Shown: positions 16,860-25,811 of the stretch, in pieces
Numbering within the stretch: the first letter of the stretch is position 1
Layout of the letters: every line of letters starts with the position of its first letter
Assembly (NCBI RefSeq): GCF_024054195.1
Contig: NZ_JAMXLB010000001.1
Coordinates: forward strand, 2,980,129-3,044,128
Direction of reading: 5' to 3'
Length of the DNA stretch: 64,000 bases
Source: Flavobacterium sp. NRK F7
GTDB taxonomy: Bacteria; Bacteroidota; Bacteroidia; Flavobacteriales; Flavobacteriaceae
Notes under the pieces: model-generated
What the model saw: only the letters and a program-made list of their open reading frames with translations
Databases searched by the model: none
Told to the model about the DNA's origin: nothing
Made by a program: the position numbers and the translations under genes

Positions 16860-19763
16860 ATGAAAAAAATAGTATTTTTTTTAACTCTTATTATTAGTTT
16901 TAAAACAATTGCGCAAGGAGGATCGCAAATAGATTCTATTAGACAAAGAATTATTGGTTCGCAATCCGATTCTTTAAAAGCGATTGAATATTTAGAAATT
17001 GCAAATCGTCACAAACAAAAAGATTCTGTCTTTAAAAATTTATCATTAAGTCTCGATTTTGCTAGAAAAGCAAAGATTCCAAAATACATTTCAAACTCAA
17101 GAGTTAACCTTTCCAATTGGTATAACAATTATGTCTCTAGACAAGCTTCTGTAAACGAACATTTAGGTGCAATTGCCGAATTGGAAAAATTTGATTTTAA
17201 ATCTGGTATTGCCAATCATTATATTCGATTAGGCTATCGATATAATTCCACGAATCAAGACTCAGCCAATTTATTTATCAATAAAGGAGTGGTTTTAGCA
17301 AAACAAGCAAAAGATGACAATGTAATTCTTACAGGCTTGTTAGCATTAGGAAATAGAGCCTTTTACAACTTAGACTTTGAGAAAGCTTTAGCCCTTTATA
17401 TTGAAGGTGAAGAAATTTGTAGAAAAAATGAAAAACTAACCAATTCCATCAAACATGCTAGCTTTTTAGAATATATAGGTTATGTGATGCAACGTACAAA
17501 ACAGCATCAAAAAGCCATCTATTATTTTAAAGAAAGTATGAAAATTTATGAAAAAAATGCTAATGCCAAGCATATTGCCAACATGCAAACCAATATAGCT
17601 GAAGAATATTTTGAAAAAAAAGAATACGAAAAAGTAATCCCTTTTTTAAACAAAACCATTCAATATAATAATACCTATAATGTACAAAAGAATGTCAATT
17701 TAGGTGCTTATTTAAAAAGAGCTTATTGCTATGGGAAAATAGGAAAAACAGAACAAGCAGAGAAAGATTATTTAAAAGCAATCAGTTTAGCAAAACTGGA
17801 TCAAAATAGCCATCATTTAACAAATGCTTATATCAGTTTGGGAGATTTTTATAGACAGGAAAAAAAATATGCTCTTTCTGAAGAAAATTATTTACTCGCT
17901 GAAACGGAAGCCAAAAAAAGAAAAGATACCGAATCTTTAGAAAAAATATACAAAGGATTGGCAAATATTAAAGGAGCAGAAAAAGAATTTGAAACTGCAC
18001 TTTCTTATGCTGCTAAGGCTTCACAAGAGTCGGAAAAACAAAGTGAATTGAGCCTAAATGAAAAAATTGTGTCTTTGGAAAAAAAATACGAATCTGAAAA
18101 AAAAGAACAAGAAATTGCTTTACTAACTACTAAACATCAAGTAGCAGAAAAACAAAAATATATTTATATCGTCATTTCTTTACTACTTTTAGCAACTGGA
18201 TTCTTTCTGTTTTTTGGTTACAAAAACAAAATTAGAACGGCTCAAAAACTAGAAGAATTAAACACCTTAAAATCTCGCTTTTTTGCCAATATTTCGCACG
18301 AATTTAGAACACCACTTACCCTTATTAAAAGTCCGGTGCAACAACTTCAAAAAGACGCTACAACCGAGCAAGAAAAACAACTTCAATTAATTGACAGGAA
18401 TGCGAATAGAATGCTGGAATTAGTAGATCAGTTATTAGCACTTTCCAAAATAGACAGCGGTCAATTACAATTGATTCTAAAAGAAGGAAATCTGAATGAT
18501 TTTCTACATAGTATTGCTGACCCTTTTATCTATTTAGCGCAAGAATCAAATAAAAAACTAGAACTTGATTTCGATATTCCTAACGAAAATTATCCCTTTG
18601 ATAAAGATATATTAGAAAAAATTACAACAAATTTACTTCATAACGCCATCAAATACAGTGATGAAGCGTCAATCGTCAATGGACAACTCTCAGTTGATAA
18701 CCAAACTCTTAAAGTAAGTATTCGTAATTATAATTCGTCTCTTACAAAAACCGATTTACAAAAACTTTTCGAACGTTTTTACCAAAAAAACACCAATCAA
18801 ACTGGTGCTGGAATTGGATTAGCACTAGTAAAAGAACTCATTACTTTATATGAAGGCACTATTCATACAAATTTAGAAAATGGTATTTTGACAATTACTT
18901 TCGAAATTCCATTACACACCAATCTTAAAAATGCCGTTGTCAGTTATGCCAATACTAATGAACCTGTAAGTGATGCATCATTTTCGTCAGACACTAATGA
19001 ATATAGTGATGAACTTCCAATCCTCTTAATCACTGATGATAACGCTTCGATAAGAAATGTTTTAAAAGATATTTTTAAAGAAGAATTTAAAATTTATGAA
19101 GCTGAAAACGGAGAAGAAGCATTAAAAATAGCTGAAAAAGAAATTCCAGATTGTATTATTTCAGATATTATGATGCCAAAAATAGACGGATTAGAATTTA
19201 CCAAGCAAATTAAAACAAATGAATTAACTTCTTTTATTCCAGTCATTTTACTAACTGCGAAAACGACTCCAGAAACAAAATTAGAAGCGATAAAAAATCA
19301 AGCAGATGGTTATTTAACTAAGCCTTTTCAACATGATTTGTTAAAAGAATTGGTATACCAACAAATTAACGAAAGAAAAAAACTACAAAAAAGATACAGT
19401 CAGGAATTGATTTTAAAACCCACCGAAATTGTTATCGATTCTGTAGACGAAAAATTCATCTCTCGAATAGAAGAAGTAATTCATGCTGAAATAACCAATC
19501 AAGATTTTAATACAGAAGCCTTTGCCGAAAAAATGCATGTGAGTCGTATGCAATTGCATCGAAAATTAAAATCATTATTTGGAGTGACCACTACAGAATT
19601 TATTCGAAATGAACGTTTAAAAATAGCAGTAGAATTATTAAAAAACGAAAAACTTTCTATTTCAGAAATTGCCTACTCCGTTGGTTTTAACGATGTCTAT
19701 TATTTCTCCAAATGCTTTAAAGATTTGTATCAAAAAGCCCCTTCCGAATATTATAAAAGATAA
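16860..19763 (+). CDS. Hybrid two-component regulator, second paralogue (TPR, HK, receiver, AraC)
   Basis: A 967-residue sensor-regulator from the ATG at 16860. The signal peptide ends in KTIAQ. TPR helices run to about residue 410 (for example AIYYFKESMKIYEKNANAKH). A membrane segment lies at about 434-456, and the kinase has phospho-accepting His480 in NISHEFRTPL, NLLHNAIKYS, and GIGLALVKEL. The receiver has LITDDNAS and Asp769 in IISDIMMPKIDG, with a Lys-Pro pair in YLTKPF. The AraC domain ends in VGFNDVYYFSKCFKDLY. It is most similar to the third paralogue. A strong terminator follows at 19789, then the direct-repeat promoter of effector operon 2, its probable target. Confidence 0.93.
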   Translation: MKKIVFFLTLIISFKTIAQGGSQIDSIRQRIIGSQSDSLKAIEYLEIANRHKQKDSVFKNLSLSLDFARKAKIPKYISNSRVNLSNWYNNYVSRQASVNEHLGAIAELEKFDFKSGIANHYIRLGYRYNSTNQDSANLFINKGVVLAKQAKDDNVILTGLLALGNRAFYNLDFEKALALYIEGEEICRKNEKLTNSIKHASFLEYIGYVMQRTKQHQKAIYYFKESMKIYEKNANAKHIANMQTNIAEEYFEKKEYEKVIPFLNKTIQYNNTYNVQKNVNLGAYLKRAYCYGKIGKTEQAEKDYLKAISLAKLDQNSHHLTNAYISLGDFYRQEKKYALSEENYLLAETEAKKRKDTESLEKIYKGLANIKGAEKEFETALSYAAKASQESEKQSELSLNEKIVSLEKKYESEKKEQEIALLTTKHQVAEKQKYIYIVISLLLLATGFFLFFGYKNKIRTAQKLEELNTLKSRFFANISHEFRTPLTLIKSPVQQLQKDATTEQEKQLQLIDRNANRMLELVDQLLALSKIDSGQLQLILKEGNLNDFLHSIADPFIYLAQESNKKLELDFDIPNENYPFDKDILEKITTNLLHNAIKYSDEASIVNGQLSVDNQTLKVSIRNYNSSLTKTDLQKLFERFYQKNTNQTGAGIGLALVKELITLYEGTIHTNLENGILTITFEIPLHTNLKNAVVSYANTNEPVSDASFSSDTNEYSDELPILLITDDNASIRNVLKDIFKEEFKIYEAENGEEALKIAEKEIPDCIISDIMMPKIDGLEFTKQIKTNELTSFIPVILLTAKTTPETKLEAIKNQADGYLTKPFQHDLLKELVYQQINERKKLQKRYSQELILKPTEIVIDSVDEKFISRIEEVIHAEITNQDFNTEAFAEKMHVSRMQLHRKLKSLFGVTTTEFIRNERLKIAVELLKNEKLSISEIAYSVGFNDVYYFSKCFKDLYQKAPSEYYKR

Positions 19764-19788
19764 AAAAAACCATCTATAAAACCCCCGT

Positions 19789-19815
19789 AAAGCCTCATTT
19801 TAGAGGCTTTTTTAT
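19789..19815 (+). terminator. Intrinsic terminator after the second hybrid regulator
   Basis: AAAGCCTC at 19789-19796 pairs with GAGGCTTT at 19803-19810, with a six-base loop and a T-run to 19813. It separates the regulator gene from effector operon 2. Confidence 0.85.
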
Positions 19816-19816
19816 T

Positions 19817-19844
19817 TGTTACAATGTTACAAAAGCCTGTTACA
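19817..19844 (+). promoter_or_regulatory. Direct-repeat operator 2: TGTTACA boxes 21 bp apart, plus an extra box
   Basis: TGTTACA occurs at 19817-19823, 19825-19831 and 19838-19844. The first and third are exactly 21 bp apart, as in operators 1 and 3, and the third starts 37 bp before the -7 element at 19875. The middle box is extra. It begins right after the terminator of the regulator gene. Confidence 0.7.
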
Positions 19845-19874
19845 TTATCACAAAACAACTTTTGAATTACGCTG

Positions 19875-19882
19875 TACTTTTG
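19875..19882 (+). promoter_or_regulatory. -7 promoter element of effector operon 2
   Basis: TACTTTTG is a perfect TAnnTTTG match, 28 bases before the ATG at 19903 and 37 bp after the start of the proximal TGTTACA box. Confidence 0.65.
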
Positions 19883-19902
19883 GAAAACAAACTGAGACAA
19901 AA

Positions 19903-20061
19903 ATGGCTGATAAAAAGAAATATAATTACGAAGGTAAATTGCAAAAAATACCTTCTCAAAAAATTCTAATAAACATTAACCATCTCGAAAAAGGAGAATA
20001 CGAATTAAATATTATTCACAAAAACAAAGTCTTAAAGAAAACAAATTTTAAAAAAAAATGA
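19903..20061 (+). CDS. 52-residue protein of the LNINxLEKGxYEL family, copy 2
   Basis: A small basic protein starting MADKKKYNYEGKLQKIPSQK, then ILININHLEKGEYELNIIHK, then NKVLKKTNFKKK. The ATG at 19903 lies 28 bases after a perfect -7 element; an upstream in-frame ATG at 19823 would lie inside the operator and before the promoter and can be excluded. It has no signal peptide. It is the first gene of effector operon 2, and its stop codon is three bases before the ATG (20064) of a lipoprotein gene. It is about 60 percent identical by eye to copies 1 and 3. The function is unknown; see the finding on stand-alone sorting-domain-like proteins. Confidence 0.82.
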   Translation: MADKKKYNYEGKLQKIPSQKILININHLEKGEYELNIIHKNKVLKKTNFKKK

Positions 20062-20063
20062 TC

Positions 20064-20816
20064 ATGAAAACATTCCAAACATTTTTCCTTGCATGTTGCT
20101 TTTTAATAGTATTATCTTGTAATAATGATGATGATGCTACTCCACAAGATGCTTACCCAACCGAACTTAAACTGACAGATTATACCAATGCCGTTAACAA
20201 TAAAACGGTGACTCTAACTTACAATAATGATAACACTATTGCAAGTATTACTATTCAAGATAATCAAGGACTAAAAACCAAACAATATGCGTATACCAAT
20301 GGAAAAATAACCAGTGTAGCCAATTCTGGCTTTCTTTCTGGACCAGATGTTCGTACGTTTGTATATAATGCCTCTGGAAAATTGTCTTCAATTATTGATG
20401 ATGTGAGTGGAACAACCGAAACTTTCCCGATTACTTACAATTCTTCTACAAATACGTATACACTTACTGATGGTGGCGATACCAATACCGTTGTTTTAGA
20501 TGCTAGTGATAACCCAACAGTATATTCAAACACTTTTGTTGCTTCTGATTTAATCCTAACATTAGATAGCAATAACTCAGGTGTTTTTAAAAATGTTTCA
20601 CCTCAAATTGCGCTTCAATTCGATTTAGGTTTATATGTTGGCCATCTCTTTTATTTTTTCAACCAAAAGCAAATCAATCATTTCCAATTTGGAGTACAAG
20701 ATTTCGACTTTGTTCATACAAGAGACTCTGAAAACAATATTACAACTGTAGTGTATAACTTTAGCGGCGGTGGAAGTCAATTAGATATTACCTACGAAAA
20801 AAGAAATAGATTCTAA
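20064..20816 (+). CDS. Surface lipoprotein with YD-repeat-like strands
   Basis: A 250-residue lipoprotein. The ATG at 20064 gives a standard signal ending in IVLSC; ATG 20058 would overlap the previous gene by four bases and is also possible. The tail after the Cys is NNDDDATPQDAYP, an Asp-rich export-type signal. The mature protein shows repeated strands like VTLTYNNDNTIASITIQDNQ and KQYAYTNGKITSVANSG, with later VYNASGKLSSIIDD, which resemble the YD/RHS-type beta strands of Bacteroidota lipoproteins (DUF4595-like). It is the second gene of effector operon 2 and related to the next gene and to 31882. Confidence 0.78.
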   Translation: MKTFQTFFLACCFLIVLSCNNDDDATPQDAYPTELKLTDYTNAVNNKTVTLTYNNDNTIASITIQDNQGLKTKQYAYTNGKITSVANSGFLSGPDVRTFVYNASGKLSSIIDDVSGTTETFPITYNSSTNTYTLTDGGDTNTVVLDASDNPTVYSNTFVASDLILTLDSNNSGVFKNVSPQIALQFDLGLYVGHLFYFFNQKQINHFQFGVQDFDFVHTRDSENNITTVVYNFSGGGSQLDITYEKRNRF

Positions 20817-20827
20817 ATAAATGAGTT

Positions 20828-21604
20828 ATGAAAAAGTATATCTATAAATCCCTTTTCTTTGTTTTAACGCTTGTATTAATGAGCTGTAATAATGACGATG
20901 ATAGCCAATCGATTTGGTTACCTGTAAACATGGAAATCATTTATCCAGCTTCAGCTGCCTCTTACCAAACGTTAGATATCAGTTATACCAATGAATTTTT
21001 AATTCAAAATGTAACCCGTAATCTTTCTGGAGGCACTAAAATAAGTTACGATTGTGCTTATAATGACCTTCAATTACTTTCCAATTTGAAAATTACAGAT
21101 TTGCCTTCTGGAGAAGAAACCAATTATCAAATTTCATATACTAATGGAATTGTAACTAAAATTACGGTAAATCCGTCTGGTGCTGCTACTGAATATAACA
21201 TTGATTATGATAGTAATTCGAATCTTTATCGATACAACTTTCCTTACACTTGGAAATTCAATGCCGAAAATAATTTCGAATATTATTTTTTCTCAAGTGA
21301 TAAAACGCTACAAGTAACCTATGAATCGGGAAATGGCTTCAATCATTTTATGAAATCTCAACCTGCTTTAGCTATTTTAGATAGTTATTTTAGAGAAAAT
21401 TTTTTTCAAGATTTATATTTTCTGAGTACAAAACCAGTAAAAGAAACCCGGTTTGAAGATTTAGTTTCATCAGATGTCATAGAATCGCATTTTACACATA
21501 CTTTCGATACTCATAATCATATTTCTAAGACTGAAATCAGAATAAATACAGACACCAACCCTTTCTTGATAAAGAATATTACGTATCAAGAAAAAAAATT
21601 CTAA
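20828..21604 (+). CDS. Surface lipoprotein, paralogue of the preceding gene
   Basis: A 258-residue lipoprotein with signal end VLMSC followed by NNDDDSQSIW. The mature part carries YD-like strands (LDISYTNEFLIQNVTRNLSG; TNYQISYTNGIVTKITVNPS; EYNIDYDSNSNLYRY), similar to the gene 12 bases upstream. The C-terminal segment HTFDTHNHISKTEIRINTDT also matches this strand pattern. It is the third gene of effector operon 2. It is likely exposed at the surface; binding partner unknown. Confidence 0.76.
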   Translation: MKKYIYKSLFFVLTLVLMSCNNDDDSQSIWLPVNMEIIYPASAASYQTLDISYTNEFLIQNVTRNLSGGTKISYDCAYNDLQLLSNLKITDLPSGEETNYQISYTNGIVTKITVNPSGAATEYNIDYDSNSNLYRYNFPYTWKFNAENNFEYYFFSSDKTLQVTYESGNGFNHFMKSQPALAILDSYFRENFFQDLYFLSTKPVKETRFEDLVSSDVIESHFTHTFDTHNHISKTEIRINTDTNPFLIKNITYQEKKF

Positions 21605-21620
21605 TGAAACAACTAACAAC

Positions 21621-23240
21621 ATGAAAAATTTCCTTATAACTATATTGGTAGTAAGTAGTTTTACTTTACAAGCTCAAGAATGGATGGATGCTAGTTTTGG
21701 AACGAATGGAATTGTGACCACTAATTTTCCACTAAACGGTTTAGATGAAATTCAAAAATTACTAACACAACCCGATGGAAAAATTATTGCCATTGGAAAC
21801 ACCCGAAATGCAACTAATTTTTATGATATAGGAATAGCACGCTACTTAGAAAATGGAACATTGGATCCTTCCTTTGGAACAGCAGGTGTGGATGGAATTA
21901 CGATATTAGATATTCAAAATGAACAAAATACAGTAACGGATGCTTTCTTGCAATCTGATGGCAAATTTGTTGTTCTTTCTTCTCTAAAATATGCAAATAA
22001 TACTACAGATATTGTCCTTACTCGTTTTCTGTCTAATGGAACTGTTGACACTAGTTTTGGCACCAATGGAAGCACCATTTTTGGGATAAATACAAATCCC
22101 GAAGATAATGAAGCAGGTTATGGAATTTTAAAACTAGCAGATGACCGAATTCTAGTAGTAGGTACTTATGAAGAAGATACAGCTACTACTCCTGTATATA
22201 CTTTATTGACTGTTTTTACTACTAATGGCTCAGTGGATGTTACTTTTGGAACCAATGGGTATCTTACTTTTAATATTGGCAATGATAATTATTCCTATGC
22301 AGATAAAGCAGTACAACTGAATGATGGAAAAATCGTATTTTGTGGTACCTATACTTCAAATGTTACCAATGATGATAATGCTTTTGTTGCAAAAATTAAT
22401 CTAGATGGTTCATTAGATACTACTTTTGCAAATAATGGCGTTTTTACACTCGATTTAAATACAGCACTTTCATTATATAGTTATGATAGTGCTGTTAATT
22501 TAGCCGTTTCAACTGATGGCAAAATTGGTGTTGTTGGTTTTACAGCAACCGATACGTACTATGATTATCTTTTCTTTGTATTACAAGCAAATGGAACACT
22601 CGACCCCACTTTTTCAATAAATGGCTATCATGTTTGGGATCATAATGGAGATGCTAATACGTTATTTAGTATAGCCTCTCAAGAAGATGGAAAATGGTTG
22701 GTATCTGGTGATTATTTCTCACAGAATGGAGCCGATACCGAAGGTAAATTTTATGTTAGCCGTTTGAATGCAGACGGCAATTTCGATGCCACTTTTGGAG
22801 TAAATGGTGCCATAACTTTCGATATTAATGCTACCTATTTATACACCCAAAGCAGTACTATGGCAATAGACTCACAAGGAAGAATAATTTTAGGAGGTTT
22901 TTGGTATAACAATAGTAGTTTGGATTTTGCTGTAGCCCGATTGTTAACTCCAGAATTATTAGAAGAAACTATTTTTTTTAACGAAAAACATGCGAATTTA
23001 CAATTAATCAATCCTATAAATAAAAATATTATTATCTTTAATACATCGAATAACAATGAAAGAATGAATGTAATGATTTATAATTCCTTGGGAAACTTGG
23101 TGTATTCAAAAGAGAATATCTTCTTAATTTCTAACGAAGTAACCATTCCTTTTGATGCGTATTCAAAAGGAGTCTACTATATTCAAATTCAAGCCATTAA
23201 ACAACAAAAAAAACAAACATATAAAATCTTAAAAATCTAG
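21621..23240 (+). CDS. Secreted delta-60 repeat protein with T9SS sorting domain
   Basis: A 539-residue protein exported by a signal peptide (to LQAQ). It has about seven delta-60 type repeats of roughly 50-60 residues, each with a DxxFGTNG turn and a QPDGKIIAIG-type strand (DASFGTNGIVTT; DPSFGTAGVDGI; DTSFGTNGSTIF), expected to build a beta-propeller or solenoid. The last 75 residues resemble a T9SS type A domain (MNVMIYNSLGNLVYSKENIF, then the YSKGVYYIQIQ segment and a basic end). It is the fourth gene of effector operon 2 and probably secreted to the surface or medium. Confidence 0.85.
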   Translation: MKNFLITILVVSSFTLQAQEWMDASFGTNGIVTTNFPLNGLDEIQKLLTQPDGKIIAIGNTRNATNFYDIGIARYLENGTLDPSFGTAGVDGITILDIQNEQNTVTDAFLQSDGKFVVLSSLKYANNTTDIVLTRFLSNGTVDTSFGTNGSTIFGINTNPEDNEAGYGILKLADDRILVVGTYEEDTATTPVYTLLTVFTTNGSVDVTFGTNGYLTFNIGNDNYSYADKAVQLNDGKIVFCGTYTSNVTNDDNAFVAKINLDGSLDTTFANNGVFTLDLNTALSLYSYDSAVNLAVSTDGKIGVVGFTATDTYYDYLFFVLQANGTLDPTFSINGYHVWDHNGDANTLFSIASQEDGKWLVSGDYFSQNGADTEGKFYVSRLNADGNFDATFGVNGAITFDINATYLYTQSSTMAIDSQGRIILGGFWYNNSSLDFAVARLLTPELLEETIFFNEKHANLQLINPINKNIIIFNTSNNNERMNVMIYNSLGNLVYSKENIFLISNEVTIPFDAYSKGVYYIQIQAIKQQKKQTYKILKI

Positions 23241-23244
23241 AATT

Positions 23245-24510
23245 ATGAAAATTAAAAATTGTAGTATCGCATTGCTGCTTCTTTTAGGTACCCATATTTG
23301 TAATGCACAATTGATCGATAAGTTAAAGAAAAAAGCGGAAAGAGCAGCGGAAAGAACAGTTGAGCGAAGAGTAGAAAGAGAAACGGAAAAAAAGACAGAT
23401 CAAGCTATGGATAGTGTTTTTGGATCCGATAAAAAAAAGACTAAAAAAGAAAAAAAATCAAGTAAAGAAAGTTCCGGATCTTCTTCATCTTCTTCAACTA
23501 AAAAAGGGCAAGATATCGTTACAGGAAGTAGTTTTTTCCCAAATGGAGATATCCTATTTTCTGATGATTTTAACCAAGATAATTTTGGTGATTTCCCAGC
23601 GAATTGGGACACGAATTCGGGTGGAGAAATTATAAAAGTGGGGCAAAACAAGGCTTTCAAATTAAATCCAAACGGAACCTATGCTGCTAAAACAAATAAA
23701 TTACCAGAAAATTATGCTTTAGAATTTGATTTGGTTACAGAAAATTTGGATTACAAAGGGCTATCCGGTTCTCAATTTGGTATTAACTTTTCCAGTGAAC
23801 AAACTCTAAACAGACCAAAAAACGGTGGTAAATTCAGCTTCTCTCTATGGAAAGGTTCTAACATATGCAATCAAATAAACGTTCAAAATTGGGGAAAAAC
23901 AAATGCCAAAATTGACAATAACATTCCCTTTAAAATGCAAGAAAAATTCAATACGACCACACATTTTACAGTAGTTGTAAATGGGAATCGTTTGCGCGTT
24001 TTTATTGATAATGAAAAAGCAATTGATCTACCTTCATTCTTAAGTAATAATTTGGGGAACTACATTCAATTTTATTTAAAAGGAACGGATCCAAAAGAAA
24101 ACCATATTGCAGCTATTGCGAATGTAAAAATAACGGAAGAAGGAGAAGACTTGCGTTCCTTAATTCTAAAAGGAGGTTTCTCAACTACAAAAATTTTATT
24201 TGATTCTGGTTCGGATAAAATCAAAAAAGAATCGTATGAATTTTTAGATAAAATGGCAAAAGTATTACAAGATGACAAAACCCTTCGTTTGAATATTATT
24301 GGTCACACTGATAGTGATGGAGATTCGGTAAAAAATATGACTTTATCTAAATCGAGAGCAGCTTCAGTAATGAACTATTTTATTGATAACAAAGGATTAG
24401 ACAAATCTCGCTTTATGTTTCAAGGTAGAGGTGAAAATGAACCCGTTGCTGAAAATAATTCTGCAGAAGGAAAAGCAAAAAATAGACGTGTAGAGTTTCA
24501 AAAAATATAA
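23245..24510 (+). CDS. OmpA-family protein with charged coiled-coil N-terminus, copy A
   Basis: A 421-residue envelope protein. The signal peptide ends in HICNAQ, followed by a strongly charged helix (LKKKAERAAERTVERRVERE) and a Ser/Lys-rich linker. A beta-rich domain follows (GDILFSDDFNQDNFGDFPAN; LPENYALEFDLVTENL). The last 110 residues are an OmpA C-terminal peptidoglycan-binding domain (KILFDSGSDKI, LNIIGHTDSDGDS, LSKSRAASVMNYF, RFMFQGRGENEPV, KNRRVEF). It therefore links the envelope to the peptidoglycan. The same layout occurs at 30416 in module 3. It is the fifth gene of effector operon 2. Confidence 0.88.
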   Translation: MKIKNCSIALLLLLGTHICNAQLIDKLKKKAERAAERTVERRVERETEKKTDQAMDSVFGSDKKKTKKEKKSSKESSGSSSSSSTKKGQDIVTGSSFFPNGDILFSDDFNQDNFGDFPANWDTNSGGEIIKVGQNKAFKLNPNGTYAAKTNKLPENYALEFDLVTENLDYKGLSGSQFGINFSSEQTLNRPKNGGKFSFSLWKGSNICNQINVQNWGKTNAKIDNNIPFKMQEKFNTTTHFTVVVNGNRLRVFIDNEKAIDLPSFLSNNLGNYIQFYLKGTDPKENHIAAIANVKITEEGEDLRSLILKGGFSTTKILFDSGSDKIKKESYEFLDKMAKVLQDDKTLRLNIIGHTDSDGDSVKNMTLSKSRAASVMNYFIDNKGLDKSRFMFQGRGENEPVAENNSAEGKAKNRRVEFQKI

Positions 24511-24518
24511 TCTCCAAA

Positions 24519-25628
24519 ATGAAATTAGCTGTCAAAATTATTCTCGGTTTAAGTGCAACAGCTGCATTAGGAATGGTTATTGGAGTTATTCCAAACCCTT
24601 TTGAAACACCTACAGATGTTCCACTCCATTTACAACACGAAATGAAAGTGGTATGGAATTACGATGGAAAACAGCAATCCATTCCAACTATAGAACAAGG
24701 AACTCCTTTTGACGATTCTAAATATTTTGATTTAAAAGCAAAAATTGCCATTAATCCTATTGAACCTCACGGTTTTTTTAAATTTGATTATGAAATGGAG
24801 CAATACATTGCTATTAATAATCAATCTGGAAATTTTACGTATAAGGTAAATAGTAATGATAACTCCATGTACATTCACGGAACAGATATTGAAAACAATG
24901 ACTTGTTCCAACCTTTAAAGAACAATCCGTATGTGCAGCAGTATAAAATTAATTTTATCATTCGTAATGCTCAAAATGATTGGTATGCTTTTGTAGAGCA
25001 TCAGGAAAAAGGAAAAATCTGTATTAAAATGCCTTCTGGTTTTACCTTTTCAAATGTATTTACAGATACCTACAGTAAAAGTTTGGAAGTTTTAAATAGT
25101 GCCAAAGCGAATGCAAACACCATTACCAATACTAGTCCGCTAGAACCTTACAGAGGTACATTTACAGATAATGATGGTTCACAAAAAAGAATTACCTTTT
25201 GGTTTGCCAAAGAGGAAGCTCAAATTCCAACAGGTATTCCTCTAATGGGATTTGGAGTCGGTGTTTTTAAAGATGTATTAGAAAAAAAACAAAAATTTTT
25301 AGCGGTAACCGAGGCTGAAGATGGCGTTTCTAAATTATTACATTTAGAACAAATTGAAGAATGGGGAATTAATACAGACGGTTATAAAATACTATCTTTT
25401 GATTTTCATTTACCAACTGGTAAAGCTAAAACCGAAAACATGGTCAGTTGGCTTAAAACGAAGCAAGATGAAATCGCCCAATTAAGAGCGGCAAGAAAGA
25501 ACTGTCCCTCTCATCAAGCTGGAAGCGATTGTAGAAAAAATTATGAAAAGAGAATTAAGGAAGTACAAGATGAAATTGCTTCGAGAGCACAAGAATTAGC
25601 AACTCAAATGATGCCACCCATGAAGTAA
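24519..25628 (+). CDS. Hypothetical membrane-anchored protein
   Basis: A 369-residue protein that I do not recognise. One N-terminal hydrophobic segment (VKIILGLSATAALGMVIGVI, residues 5-24) may be an anchor or uncleaved signal. A beta-rich domain follows (MKVVWNYDGKQQSI; FFKFDYEMEQYIAI), and a C-terminal helix contains a Cys pair (ARKNCPSHQAGSDCRKNYEK) and a Met/Pro end. It lies eight bases after the OmpA-like gene, so it is the last gene of effector operon 2 and closed by the terminator at 25652. It is probably a periplasmic partner of the OmpA-like protein, which is inferred only from position. Confidence 0.7.
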   Translation: MKLAVKIILGLSATAALGMVIGVIPNPFETPTDVPLHLQHEMKVVWNYDGKQQSIPTIEQGTPFDDSKYFDLKAKIAINPIEPHGFFKFDYEMEQYIAINNQSGNFTYKVNSNDNSMYIHGTDIENNDLFQPLKNNPYVQQYKINFIIRNAQNDWYAFVEHQEKGKICIKMPSGFTFSNVFTDTYSKSLEVLNSAKANANTITNTSPLEPYRGTFTDNDGSQKRITFWFAKEEAQIPTGIPLMGFGVGVFKDVLEKKQKFLAVTEAEDGVSKLLHLEQIEEWGINTDGYKILSFDFHLPTGKAKTENMVSWLKTKQDEIAQLRAARKNCPSHQAGSDCRKNYEKRIKEVQDEIASRAQELATQMMPPMK

Positions 25629-25651
25629 GTTTCTTTGTTATAAGTTATTTA

Positions 25652-25704
25652 AAAAGTACAAAAACAAGCCTAAAATAAAGGATGCTGTTTTTGTACTTTT
25701 ATTT
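25652..25704 (+). terminator. Strong intrinsic terminator at the end of effector operon 2
   Basis: AAAAGTACAAAAACA at 25652-25666 pairs perfectly over 15 bases with TGTTTTTGTACTTTT at 25686-25700, with a 19-base loop and T-rich tail. It lies 24 bases after the last gene of the operon. Confidence 0.8.
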
Positions 25705-25725
25705 TTATAATACTTTTGAAAAACA

Positions 25726-25744
25726 TGTAACAAACTATGTTACA
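25726..25744 (+). promoter_or_regulatory. Inverted TGTAAC-N7-GTTACA operator before the third hybrid regulator
   Basis: TGTAAC at 25726-25731 and GTTACA at 25739-25744, extended to TGTTACA from 25738. Its first base is 47 bp before the -7-like element at 25785, the same distance as for the first regulator. Confidence 0.55.
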
Positions 25745-25784
25745 ATACTTTTATAAAAAAAAGTTTTTTCTTATTATAATTGTC

Positions 25785-25792
25785 TAAATTTA
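25785..25792 (+). promoter_or_regulatory. -7-like element of the third hybrid regulator
   Basis: TAAATTTA matches TAnnTTTG except for the last base. It lies 27 bases before the ATG at 25812. Confidence 0.5.
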
Positions 25793-25811
25793 CATAACAA
25801 GTAAACAAACT

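Noticed and set aside
19823..19902. Longer N-terminus of the small protein at 19903
   Set aside because: The extension would be encoded inside the operator and promoter region, and the other two copies lack it.
23400..23660. ORFs on both strands opposite or overlapping the Lys/Glu-rich linker of the OmpA-like gene
   Set aside because: They arise from low-complexity AAG/GAA-rich DNA; neither has a plausible start context or conserved features.
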